Shown one piece after another: positions 1 through 5,441 of a DNA stretch of 7,487 nt. Source of the stretch: Sphingomonadaceae bacterium (lineage in GTDB: Bacteria; Pseudomonadota; Alphaproteobacteria; Sphingomonadales; Sphingomonadaceae); the NCBI GenBank assembly GCA_023384025.1, contig JAHDXX010000160.1:1-7487 (forward strand), read 5' to 3'. Under the pieces are notes generated by a model. The model had not been told where the DNA came from. It made no database searches and saw only the letters and a program-made list of their open reading frames with translations. Position numbers and translations under genes: made by a program. How positions within the stretch are numbered: the first letter of the stretch is position 1; every line of letters begins with the position of its first letter.

Positions 1-699
1 GCCCAGTGCACCCCGTTCCGACACGTTGGTTTCTTCCCGGACATGGCCCCGGTGGGGGACTGGATGGGTGGGCAATTGACTCCCCGCCCCTTCAGGGGAA
101 GGGCCGGGGGTGGGGGAGTTCCTGCTATCAGCACGTCCTCCGATGGCCCCCACCCCAACCCCTCCCCTGAAGGGGAGGGGCTAAGTACGCTCAACCTGTT
201 CGGCTACACCGGGGTCGGCTCGCTGGCATTGAGCGAGCACGGCCCTGTCGTCCACGTCGATGCGAGCAAGAAGTCGGTCGCCCAGGCGCGCGAGAACGCG
301 GCACTGTCCGGCATGGCCGAGCGCCCGATCCGCTGGCTGGTCGACGATGCGACCAAATTCGCCGCGCGCGAAGTGCGACGCGGGCGGCGCTATGACGGGA
401 TCATCCTCGATCCGCCAAAATTCGGGCGTGGCCCCAACGGCGAGGTCTGGCGGCTGGAGGAAAGCCTGCCGGGGCTGGTCGGTGATTGCGGGCAATTGCT
501 CGACAGCGAAAGCCGCTTCCTGTTCCTGACGGTCTATGCCGTGCGCATGAGCAGCCTCGCACTCGCCGGATTGCTGGCAGAAAAGCTCGCCCACCTGCCC
601 GGGGTGATCGAGCACGGCGACCTCGCCGTGCGCGAGGAGGGAGAGGGCGCGCGCCATCTGCCGACCGCGATCTTCGCGCGCTGGCGGCAAAACGGCTAA
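1..699 (+). CDS. Class I SAM-dependent RNA methyltransferase (COG1092/RlmI-like), 5' end missing, carrying an in-frame palindromic insert
   Basis: The reading frame is open from base 1, so the start lies upstream; 232 codons are present. Before the first ATG (base 43) the frame reads FRHVGFFPDMAP, a stretch expected just ahead of the methyltransferase domain in this family, so the ATG at 43 is internal. Visible motifs, in window codons: NLFGYTG at 65-71 (SAM-binding motif I), HVDAS at 85-89 (acidic end of strand 2, ribose contact), and DPPKFGRG from 137 (motif IV, typical of COG1092 RNA cytosine-C5 methyltransferases). The family transfers a methyl group from SAM to RNA, usually 23S rRNA; the exact target cannot be read here. 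Codons 28-60 are unlike any family member and are encoded by the palindrome at 81-180, directly before motif I. No frameshift or stop results, and all motifs downstream are intact, so the enzyme may still be functional. The folB-like gene begins 10 nt after the stop. Confidence 0.85.
   Translation, partial: AQCTPFRHVGFFPDMAPVGDWMGGQLTPRPFRGRAGGGGVPAISTSSDGPHPNPSPEGEGLSTLNLFGYTGVGSLALSEHGPVVHVDASKKSVAQARENAALSGMAERPIRWLVDDATKFAAREVRRGRRYDGIILDPPKFGRGPNGEVWRLEESLPGLVGDCGQLLDSESRFLFLTVYAVRMSSLALAGLLAEKLAHLPGVIEHGDLAVREEGEGARHLPTAIFARWRQNG
81..180. repeat. ~100-bp palindromic (REP/RPE-like) element inserted in frame in the methyltransferase gene
   Basis: The left arm (81-117) and right arm (144-180) are imperfect inverted repeats with cores CCCCTTCAGGGG and CCCCTGAAGGGG, G-runs and C-runs facing each other, and a ~26-nt loop. 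RNA or single-stranded DNA from this stretch would fold into a long hairpin. Each core is itself a small palindrome. The right arm is translated as the peptide HPNPSPEGEG, a sequence that recurs in many bacterial genomes as the translation of dispersed intergenic palindromes. The element therefore looks like a mobile palindromic repeat that landed in a coding region while keeping the frame, as Rickettsia palindromic elements do. No clear target duplication is visible at its edges. Copy number in the genome cannot be seen from one window. Confidence 0.8.
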
Positions 700-709
700 G
701 GCGGGAAGA

Positions 710-1081
710 ATGGCCGATTCGCTGATCCTTGAAGTTGCCGATCTGGAGCATGACGTGCTTACCGGGATCTATTCGGAAGAAACCGGCAAGCCACAGCCCT
801 TGCGGATCACCATCACCGTCAGGCTCAAGTGCGCTGACCATTACGCGCCCGACACCCCGCTCGAGGCGAGCAAGAACTATATGGACCTGAAGTTCGCCGC
901 GACCGACGCGCTGCCGCCGGGGGTGCATTTCAAGCTGATCGAGGCCGTGGCGGACCATATCTGCGAAACGCTGTTCCTGCAGGACCAGCGGATCGAGGCG
1001 GTCACAGTCAAGATCGTCAAGCTCGCGATCGCCGAAGCGAACGAGAAAATCGGCATTACCCTGACGCGGGAGCGGCGCTGA
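710..1081 (+). CDS. folB: Dihydroneopterin aldolase family protein (FolB/FolX-like)
   Basis: This 123-residue protein has the usual length of FolB, which cleaves 7,8-dihydroneopterin to 6-hydroxymethyl-dihydropterin and glycolaldehyde in tetrahydrofolate synthesis. The N-terminal block LEHDVLTGIYSEETGKPQP (12-30) matches the family's strand-1/G-I/V-Y-x-x-E region; Glu24 sits where E. coli has the E of GVYDWE. FKLIEAVADHI (74-84) carries the conserved substrate-binding Glu (E78), and IVKLAIAEAN (102-111) carries the catalytic Lys (K104). The KP pair common in FolB is KL here. FolX (dihydroneopterin triphosphate epimerase) shares the fold and cannot be excluded. The ATG follows a purine-rich GCGGGAAGA and lies 10 nt after the methyltransferase stop. 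The next gene starts 1 nt after its stop, indicating an operon. Confidence 0.82.
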   Translation: MADSLILEVADLEHDVLTGIYSEETGKPQPLRITITVRLKCADHYAPDTPLEASKNYMDLKFAATDALPPGVHFKLIEAVADHICETLFLQDQRIEAVTVKIVKLAIAEANEKIGITLTRERR

Positions 1082-1082
1082 G

Positions 1083-1418
1083 ATGGAGCAGAGCGGCGCG
1101 GCGCAGGTGGTCCTCAAGGTCGACGGCCTGCCCGGCGATGCCCTTGGCGCTGCCTCCGCATTCCATGCCAGGCACGTCGCTGCCGTGCGCGATGCCGCGG
1201 CGAAGGGAGCCGCTTCAATCGTGCTGGTCCTGCAACCCGCGCCGGTCGACCACACAGACTGGCGGCGTGCGGCGGTGCGTGACCTTGCCCGGGCGCTGGC
1301 GCCGGTGCGGGTCAACCTGGTGGCGGGCCTTGCCGGGGCCCGGCTGGAGGGAACGCTCGCATATTTGGGGAATGCACCGGGCGTGACCGGTCACTATCTT
1401 CCGCTCCATGGCGATTGA
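1083..1418 (+). CDS. Small Rossmann/SDR-like protein of unknown function (resembles the C-terminal part of FolM-type reductases)
   Basis: This is a 111-residue protein with no complete family match that I can name. The C-terminal half reads DLARALAPVRVNLVAG, then TLAYLGNAPGVTGHYLPLHG. It resembles the end of short-chain dehydrogenases such as FolM (E. coli: FARKLAPEVKVNSIAP ... LVDYLLTSCFVTGRSFPLDGG), where these segments form strand/helix 6 and the last strand. The N-terminal half has an IVLVLQPAPVD strand resembling a Rossmann strand 4. The protein lacks the TGxxxGxG dinucleotide motif and the YxxxK catalytic pair, so it is unlikely to be an active reductase. FolM reduces dihydropterins, and the gene lies between folB and moaA, so pterin binding or a structural role is an inference only. 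The ATG is 1 nt after the folB stop and the 3' end overlaps moaA by 11 nt. Confidence 0.7.
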   Translation: MEQSGAAQVVLKVDGLPGDALGAASAFHARHVAAVRDAAAKGAASIVLVLQPAPVDHTDWRRAAVRDLARALAPVRVNLVAGLAGARLEGTLAYLGNAPGVTGHYLPLHGD

Positions 1419-2445
1419 GACAACGGCAGGTGAGGCCGCCGTGGCCGCTGGCGCAATGCTGCGGGACACGTTCGGCAGGCGCATTTCCTACTTGCGACTG
1501 TCGGTAACCGACCGGTGCGACCTGCGCTGCGGTTACTGCATGCCGGAAAAGATGCAGTTCCTGCCCAAGCGCGAAGTGCTCAGTCTGGAAGAGCTCTACC
1601 AACTTTCGCTGGGCTTTATTGCGCGCGGGATCACCAAGATCCGCCTGACCGGCGGCGAGCCTCTGGTGCGGCGTGACATGGTCGATCTGCTGCGCGCGCT
1701 GGGTCGCAAGCTTGGGGAGGGGCTGGAAGAGCTGACCCTGACCACCAATGGCACGCAACTCGCCGGATACGCGGCCCAGATTGCCGATGCCGGAGTGCGG
1801 CGGATCAACGTCTCGCTCGATACCCTTGACCCGGTGCTGTTCACCCAGCTCACCCGGCGTGACCGGCTTGCCGATGTGCTGGCGGGGGTTGCTGCTGCGA
1901 AGGCGGCCGGGCTCAAGGTCAAGATCAATACGGTCGCGCTCAAGGGGCTGAACGAGGACGAGATCCCCGAGCTGGTCCGCTGGGCTCACGGGGAAGGGCA
2001 TGACCTGACTCTGATCGAAGTCATGCCATTGGGCGAGGTCGAGGAAGATCGGGTCGATCACTTCCTGCCGCTCACCGCAGTGCGCGAACGGCTGGAGCAA
2101 TGCTTTACCTTGAGCGACAGCAGTCACAGCACTGGCGGCCCAGCGCGTTACCTGACGGTGGCCGAGACCGGCGGCAGGCTCGGCCTGATCTCGCCGTTGA
2201 CCAACAACTTTTGCGCCGGGTGCAACCGCATCCGGGTGACCGCGACCGGGCAGCTCTATCCCTGCCTCGGTGGCGGCGAGCGGGTTGACCTGCGCGCCGC
2301 GCTGCGCTCCGACGCGCCGGATGACAACCTCGCAGCAGCACTAGACCAGGCCATGCGGATCAAGCCGGAGCGGCACCATTTCGACATATCCGCCCGCGGT
2401 GCCGCACCGGCGCAGCCGCGTCACATGTCGGTGACGGGGGGATGA
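1408..2445 (+). CDS. moaA: GTP 3',8-cyclase MoaA (radical SAM, molybdenum cofactor step 1)
   Basis: A radical-SAM enzyme that, with MoaC, converts GTP to cyclic pyranopterin monophosphate in the cytoplasm. The first [4Fe-4S] cluster motif CxxxCxxC is Cys37, Cys41 and Cys44 within VTDRCDLRCGYC. The SAM-binding TGGEP is at 81-85. The second, GTP-binding cluster motif is Cys269-x2-Cys272-x13-Cys286, starting NNFCAGCNRIR. The protein ends in SVTGG; a C-terminal Gly-Gly is functionally required in MoaA/MOCS1A. At 345 residues it is slightly longer than usual. An alternative ATG at 1456 (residue 17, just before LRDTFGRR) would align better with E. coli MoaA, and neither start has a clear Shine-Dalgarno. 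The upstream start overlaps the preceding gene by 11 nt. moaD overlaps the end by 4 nt (ATGA). Confidence 0.97.
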   Translation: MAIETTAGEAAVAAGAMLRDTFGRRISYLRLSVTDRCDLRCGYCMPEKMQFLPKREVLSLEELYQLSLGFIARGITKIRLTGGEPLVRRDMVDLLRALGRKLGEGLEELTLTTNGTQLAGYAAQIADAGVRRINVSLDTLDPVLFTQLTRRDRLADVLAGVAAAKAAGLKVKINTVALKGLNEDEIPELVRWAHGEGHDLTLIEVMPLGEVEEDRVDHFLPLTAVRERLEQCFTLSDSSHSTGGPARYLTVAETGGRLGLISPLTNNFCAGCNRIRVTATGQLYPCLGGGERVDLRAALRSDAPDDNLAAALDQAMRIKPERHHFDISARGAAPAQPRHMSVTGG

Positions 2446-2684
2446 TCCGCCTCGTGTTCCTTGGCAAGCTGGCTGACCTGGCCGGCGGCGATACGCTGGA
2501 ACAGCCAGGCAGTCCCTTGAGCTGGTTGGAGCTGCTCGCTTCGCTGCCCACCTCGCTGGCTGATGTGATCGCGTCGGATTCCACCAAGGTGGCCATCAAC
2601 GGTGAATTGGTGGCAGACAAGGCCGCCATCGTTGCGAAAGACGGCGACGAGATCGCCTTACTCCCCCCGGTCAGCGGCGGGTAA
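2442..2684 (+). CDS. moaD: Molybdopterin synthase small subunit / sulfur carrier MoaD
   Basis: This 80-residue ubiquitin-fold protein ends in PPVSGG. The terminal Gly-Gly (79-80) is the residue pair adenylated by MoeB-type enzymes and converted to a thiocarboxylate, which donates sulfur for the dithiolene of molybdopterin. The N-terminal IRLVFLGKLADLAG and the DGDEIALLPPVSGG end are classic MoaD strands, and the length matches the family. The ATG lies in the ATGA overlap with the moaA stop, implying translational coupling. moaE follows after 5 nt, so the two synthase subunits are made together. No activating MoeB or MoaC gene is in the window. Confidence 0.95.
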   Translation: MIRLVFLGKLADLAGGDTLEQPGSPLSWLELLASLPTSLADVIASDSTKVAINGELVADKAAIVAKDGDEIALLPPVSGG

Positions 2685-2689
2685 TCGCC

Positions 2690-3139
2690 GTGCCCATGCG
2701 CGATATCCGCTTGCTTGACCGGATGTTCATTCCCGGCACGCTGATCGGTCCATTCACGCAGGCCAATCCGGGCCTGGGCGGGGTGTGCACCTTCGTCGGC
2801 GAAGTGCGGCACGATCAGGGCGTCGAGGCGCTGGAGCTGTCGCATTACGAACCGCTCACCTTGCCGGGGATGCATGAGCTGGCCGACCGCGCCTTTGCCC
2901 GGTTCGAGCTGATGGGACTGCTGATGGTCCACCGGATCGGGCTGATGCGGCCGGGCGAGCCGATTGTGTGCGTTTCCGCTGCAGCGCTCCACCGGCGCGA
3001 TGCGATCGATGCAGTCGATTTCTGCATGGACCACCTCAAAGGCGCGGCCTGGTTCTGGAAGCGCGAGAAGCGCGCCGATGGCTGGCACTGGATCGAACCG
3101 CGCGCGGGAGATCATGCCGATCTTGCCCGCTGGGGCTGA
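2690..3139 (+). CDS. moaE: Molybdopterin synthase catalytic subunit MoaE
   Basis: This is the large subunit of molybdopterin synthase. Using thiocarboxylated MoaD it puts two sulfurs on cyclic pyranopterin monophosphate to make molybdopterin. Visible family features are GVCTFVGEVR (31-40), the ELSHYEP block (49-55), HRIG (81-84), HRRDAIDAVDF (101-111), and KGAAWFWKRE, where Lys117 and Lys124 have the 7-residue spacing of the E. coli active-site lysines 119 and 126. The length of 149 residues matches the family. The frame can start at GTG 2690 or ATG 2696 (residue 3), with no decisive ribosome-binding site for either. It is the last gene of the packed run; the stop is followed by the FNR-box and stem-loop region. 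Confidence 0.95.
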   Translation: MPMRDIRLLDRMFIPGTLIGPFTQANPGLGGVCTFVGEVRHDQGVEALELSHYEPLTLPGMHELADRAFARFELMGLLMVHRIGLMRPGEPIVCVSAAALHRRDAIDAVDFCMDHLKGAAWFWKREKRADGWHWIEPRAGDHADLARWG

Positions 3140-3150
3140 GCGCCCGCGGT

Positions 3151-3164
3151 TTGACTTCGATCAA
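3151..3164. promoter_or_regulatory. Putative FNR/FixK-type box (TTGACTTCGATCAA)
   Basis: The site matches the palindromic FNR consensus TTGAT-N4-ATCAA at 9 of 10 fixed positions. It lies 11 nt after the moaE stop and ~150 nt beyond the 3' end of the convergent fnr-like gene, whose recognition helix (E-x-x-S-R) predicts exactly this half-site. No protein-coding start lies within reach on either strand, and no good -10 hexamer stands at the class II distance, so its target, if any, is a non-coding or antisense transcript. A chance match in 7.5 kb is possible. Confidence 0.4.
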
Positions 3165-3169
3165 TGCAG

Positions 3170-3271
3170 TCTCGTGGCGAGAGTGGGAAACCGCTGATGT
3201 CGCCGGGACCGGCGCCGTATGCACGGGGGTGAGCGGCGCGGTCCGGCGGCAACTGTCAGGTTTATCCTGAC
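3170..3271 (+). ncRNA. Structured 3' UTR or candidate small RNA between moaE and fnr (strand uncertain)
   Basis: Three hairpins follow each other. A small one has arms 3170-3174 and 3178-3182. A strong one has arms 3201-3217 and 3234-3248 (CGCCGG/CCGGCG, ACCG/CGGT, CGCCG/CGGCG, with single bulged Gs at 3207 and 3212 and a 16-nt loop). The last is the perfect hairpin at 3255-3271. The 177-nt gap has no plausible ORF. The density of pairing exceeds what a simple operon end needs, and an FNR-like box lies just upstream. It may simply be the moa operon's 3' end. No Rfam family is recognised. Confidence 0.3.
3255..3271. terminator. Hairpin between convergent moaE and fnr, weak terminator candidate
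   Basis: GTCAGG-TTTAT-CCTGAC is a perfect 6-bp stem with a 5-nt loop located between convergent genes. A T-tract is missing on both strands; only GTTTTGGGG occurs 13 nt beyond it on the + strand. Intrinsic termination would therefore be weak, and a processed or Rho-dependent 3' end is as likely. Confidence 0.35.
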
Positions 3272-3316
3272 GATGCGGTCCACGTTTTGGGGCTGTGCCA
3301 CCTCAGCGGCGCGGTT

Positions 3317-4015
3317 CTAGACGCCCTCCCGACCGGACAGCATCGACAGGTGCGCGGGGTCGAGCAATTCGATCCCGCGCGTACCTGCCTTCCGGATCAC
3401 GCCATCGCGCTCCAGGCGGGTCAGCTGGCGGCTGACGGTCTCGATGGTCAGGCCGAGCATGTTGGCCATTTCCCCGCGCGTCAGCGGCAAGTCGAAGCGC
3501 GCCGACGGATGACACGGCGAATCGCTGGCAGCATGGGCCAGAGCGAACACCAGTGCTGCCACTTTCTGCGTCGCTGAGCCGCGTCCGGCCAGCGCCAGCA
3601 GTTCGCGCGTGGCGTGAAGGTCTTCCTGCGAGCGCCGCAGCAGGGCCAGCGTCAGCGCGGGATGCTGCTCGAGCGCGGATTCCATGTCGCTGCGGGCAAA
3701 GACGCAAAGCTTGCTTTCGGTGAGCGCCACCACGTCGAATTCGGAAAACGGTCGGAACAGTTCACCAATGAACCCCGCCGGATGGACCAGTGCGAGGATC
3801 TGCTCCTCGCCATCCTCGGTGATCGTGGCCACCTTCAGCACGCCGCTGACCAGAGTGGCGCAGGCGGCGTCTTCGTCCCCGGCAGCAAACAGCATTTCGC
3901 CCTTTTGCAGGGTACGGGTGCGACCGGCACGGGCGAGCGCATCGCGTTCATCGTCGCTGAGCACGGCACAGGCGGCGCGTTCCTTGACCGGGCAGGTGCT
4001 GCAGGCGAGGTTCAT
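3317..4015 (-). CDS. fnrL: Crp/Fnr-family oxygen-responsive transcriptional regulator (FnrL/FnrN-like)
   Basis: This 232-residue protein has an N-terminal cyclic-nucleotide-type sensor barrel and a C-terminal winged helix-turn-helix. Cys5-x2-Cys8-x7-Cys16 (CSTCPVKERAAC) is the spacing of the alphaproteobacterial FnrL/FnrN cluster. Cys104 in ESKLCVF aligns with E. coli FNR Cys122 (SMVCEIP), giving the four ligands of an O2-labile [4Fe-4S] cluster. The recognition helix GLTIETVSRQLTR contains Glu192, Ser195 and Arg196, equal to FNR E209/S212/R213, which read TTGAT half-sites. Known homologues activate microaerobic genes such as high-affinity oxidases and anaerobic haem synthesis. The start overlaps the upstream lipoprotein gene by 4 nt (ATGA), so it is co-transcribed and translationally coupled. 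A near-consensus FNR box lies beyond its 3' end, not at its own promoter. Confidence 0.93.
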   Translation of the reverse strand: MNLACSTCPVKERAACAVLSDDERDALARAGRTRTLQKGEMLFAAGDEDAACATLVSGVLKVATITEDGEEQILALVHPAGFIGELFRPFSEFDVVALTESKLCVFARSDMESALEQHPALTLALLRRSQEDLHATRELLALAGRGSATQKVAALVFALAHAASDSPCHPSARFDLPLTRGEMANMLGLTIETVSRQLTRLERDGVIRKAGTRGIELLDPAHLSMLSGREGV

Positions 4016-4518
4016 TGCCCCGCCTCCTGCCGCAAACCTGACAGGATGCGGTCCTGCTCGGCAATCAGGCTGACGACTTCAGCGCGGGCCTGTTCGACCT
4101 GCTCGCGCCGGATGTTGGACAGGGTCGTGTCCACGAACATCAGGTCGAGGTCGCCCAGGGCAATCGCGGTGTCGCTGCGGATGCTGTCGAGATCGGCAAG
4201 GGCGATCTGTGCTGCCGCCCAGCGGTTATCTTCCGGCCCGGCGCCCCGCCCGACCAGGGCCAGAGCACGCGCGGAAGCGACCCGATCCAGAAACCGGCGA
4301 TGCGCGGCATTGGCGGAACCGACCAGCGAATCGATTCGTGTCGTTGCCTCCTGCCCCGGCGCAGATGGCTCGGGTACGGGCGGCGGGGCAGCGAAAGTGC
4401 CTTCCACCCGCTCCGCCGGGCGGACCGCGAGCGAGGGATAGCGGTCCGAAACGCTGGCACAGGCAGCGATGGCAAGCAGGGCAGGCAAACTACAGAACGC
4501 TTGGAGTGCACGGGACAT
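4012..4518 (-). CDS. Small putative lipoprotein of unknown function, upstream of fnr
   Basis: This is a 168-residue protein. Residues 1-19 form a short signal peptide with Arg3 and a hydrophobic LPALLAIAA stretch, ending in a lipobox Ile17-Ala18-Ala19-Cys20. Ala at +2 suggests outer-membrane sorting. A Pro/Ala-rich linker (about 43-56) follows, then an Ala-, Arg- and Asp/Glu-rich, probably helical body (60-168) with possible coiled-coil character near VEQARAEVVSLIAEQDRIL. I do not recognise the family. The ATG is preceded by GGGA at a suitable distance. It is the first gene of a two-gene unit with fnr, its stop overlapping the fnr start by 4 nt. A link between an envelope lipoprotein and oxygen sensing is suggested only by this arrangement. 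Confidence 0.78.
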   Translation of the reverse strand: MSRALQAFCSLPALLAIAACASVSDRYPSLAVRPAERVEGTFAAPPPVPEPSAPGQEATTRIDSLVGSANAAHRRFLDRVASARALALVGRGAGPEDNRWAAAQIALADLDSIRSDTAIALGDLDLMFVDTTLSNIRREQVEQARAEVVSLIAEQDRILSGLRQEAGQ

Positions 4519-4582
4519 TCGTTTTCCCTAGCATGCTTCACCCAGCTTGCCAGCCTCGCCGAAAAAAGGGGCCTGCGGAGCG

Positions 4583-4611
4583 TTGACTTGGCCAGGTGTT
4601 TCGCCTAACGG
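4583..4611 (+). promoter_or_regulatory. Possible rplU-rpmA promoter
   Basis: TTGACT (4583-4588) is a good -35 box. With a 17-nt spacer, TAACGG (4606-4611) stands at the -10 position but is a poor match, though alphaproteobacterial -10 elements are often degenerate. This would give an ~100-nt leader before rplU. The 192-nt divergent region (4519-4710) must also contain the promoter for the lipoprotein-fnr pair on the other strand, where I see no convincing hexamers. Confidence 0.4.
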
Positions 4612-4631
4612 CACCGCTCTTTCCGCACCCA

Positions 4632-4655
4632 CGCCCTCGGGCGAGGGGTCGGGCG
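4632..4655 (+). other. GC-rich stem in the rplU leader
   Basis: Within the presumed leader, CCCTC (4634-4638) can pair with GAGGG (4643-4647) around a GGGC loop. Alternatively CGCCC (4632-4636) can pair with GGGCG (4651-4655). The two pairings are mutually exclusive. No T-tract follows. Feedback by L21 or another regulator is conceivable, but no described L21 leader motif is recognised. Confidence 0.25.
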
Positions 4656-4710
4656 CGCCGGTATCACCTTCGATGTCGGCACAACAACACGATTATGGAA
4701 GACATTCACC

Positions 4711-5157
4711 ATGTTCGCAGTAGTGCGCACGGGCGGCAAGCAATACCGGGTTGCCGCCGGAGACAAGATTGCAGTCGAAAAGCTCGCCGGGGAAGCCGGT
4801 GACACCGTGACGCTGGGCGATGTCCTGCTCGCGGGCGAAGGCGACAGCCTGGCCGACGCTGCCAAGGTCACTGTTTCGGCAGAGATCATCGCGCAGGCGA
4901 AGAGCGAAAAGGTGATCGTTTTCAAGAAGCGTCGCCGGCACAACTATCGCCGCAAGAACGGTCACCGCCAGCAGATGACCCTGCTGCGGATCGTCGCTGT
5001 GGGCGATGCCAAGGCCGAAAAGAAGGCTGCGCCGAAGAAGGAAGCTGCACCCAAGGCAGAAGCCGAAGCAGCTCCGGCCAAGGAAGCTGCCGCCAAGAAG
5101 CCGGCTGCCAAGAAGGCTCCGGCCAAGAAGGCCGCCAAGGCCGACGAAGCCAAGTAA
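4711..5157 (+). CDS. rplU: 50S ribosomal protein L21 with a Lys/Ala-rich C-terminal tail
   Basis: The core (residues 1 to ~99) is standard L21: MFAVVRTGGKQYRVAAGDKI at the start, then KVIVFKKRRRHNYRRKNGHR and the closing TLLRIVAVG, which bind 23S rRNA and neighbour L20. Typical bacterial L21 ends at about 103 residues. Here a 49-residue tail (100-148) follows, made almost only of Ala, Lys, Glu and Pro with repeated AKK and KEAA-type units, similar to histone-H1-like tails. Tails of this kind occur in alphaproteobacterial L21. The tail is likely disordered and basic and might contact rRNA or membrane-bound partners (inference). rpmA follows after 12 nt, preceded by a strong AAGGAG site. Confidence 0.97.
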   Translation: MFAVVRTGGKQYRVAAGDKIAVEKLAGEAGDTVTLGDVLLAGEGDSLADAAKVTVSAEIIAQAKSEKVIVFKKRRRHNYRRKNGHRQQMTLLRIVAVGDAKAEKKAAPKKEAAPKAEAEAAPAKEAAAKKPAAKKAPAKKAAKADEAK

Positions 5158-5161
5158 GGAG
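5156..5161 (+). promoter_or_regulatory. Ribosome-binding site of rpmA (AAGGAG)
   Basis: AAGGAG overlaps the rplU stop codon region and ends 8 nt before the rpmA ATG. It is the clearest Shine-Dalgarno sequence in the window, fitting a highly expressed ribosomal gene. Confidence 0.7.
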
Positions 5162-5169
5162 ACCGGACG

Positions 5170-5439
5170 ATGGCACATAAGAAAGCAGGCGGTTCGTCGC
5201 GTAACGGTCGTGATTCGGCCGGTCGTCGCCTTGGCGTCAAGAAGTTCGGCAGCCAGGGCGTGATTGCGGGCAACATTATCGTGCGCCAGCGCGGCACCAA
5301 GTTCTACCCGGGCTCCAACGTGGGTATGGGCAAGGACCATACGCTGTTCGCGCTGACCGACGGCGTGGTCCGCTTCCACAAGGGCAAGCTTGGCCGAAAG
5401 TTCGTATCGGTCGACATGCTCGCGGAAGCAGCCGAGTAA
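5170..5439 (+). CDS. rpmA: 50S ribosomal protein L27
   Basis: This 89-residue protein has the invariant L27 start AHKKAGGSSRNGRDS and the GVKKFGSQGVIAGNIIVRQRG block (22-42), followed by FYPGSNVGMGKDHTLFAL. L27's N-terminal end reaches toward the peptidyl transferase centre and helps position tRNA. There is no N-terminal cleavable extension of the Firmicutes kind; the protein begins directly at MAHKK. It is co-transcribed with rplU. The usual downstream partner obgE is not next in this window; hairpins and a GNAT gene follow. Confidence 0.98.
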   Translation: MAHKKAGGSSRNGRDSAGRRLGVKKFGSQGVIAGNIIVRQRGTKFYPGSNVGMGKDHTLFALTDGVVRFHKGKLGRKFVSVDMLAEAAE

Positions 5440-5441
5440 AC

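Noticed and set aside
81..180. CRISPR repeat or insertion-sequence end
   Set aside because: There is a single palindromic unit with no spacer array, no transposase and no target duplication.
43..699. ATG at 43 as the true start of the methyltransferase
   Set aside because: Codons before it (FRHVGFFPD) match the family, so the gene enters from outside the window and this Met is internal.
401..1315. 304-codon open frame on the minus strand
   Set aside because: It is antisense to the methyltransferase, folB and the SDR-like gene, is Arg/Ala-rich low-complexity, and has no motif; long shadow frames are common at this GC content.
3614..4441. 275-codon open frame on the plus strand
   Set aside because: It runs antisense through the well-supported fnr and lipoprotein genes; its Arg/Ser/Ala-rich composition and lack of domain motifs mark it as a shadow.
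4583..4596. TTGACTTGGCCAGG as a second FNR box in the fnr/rplU divergent region
   Set aside because: Only the left half-site is present; the right half does not match ATCAA. It is better explained as a -35 element.
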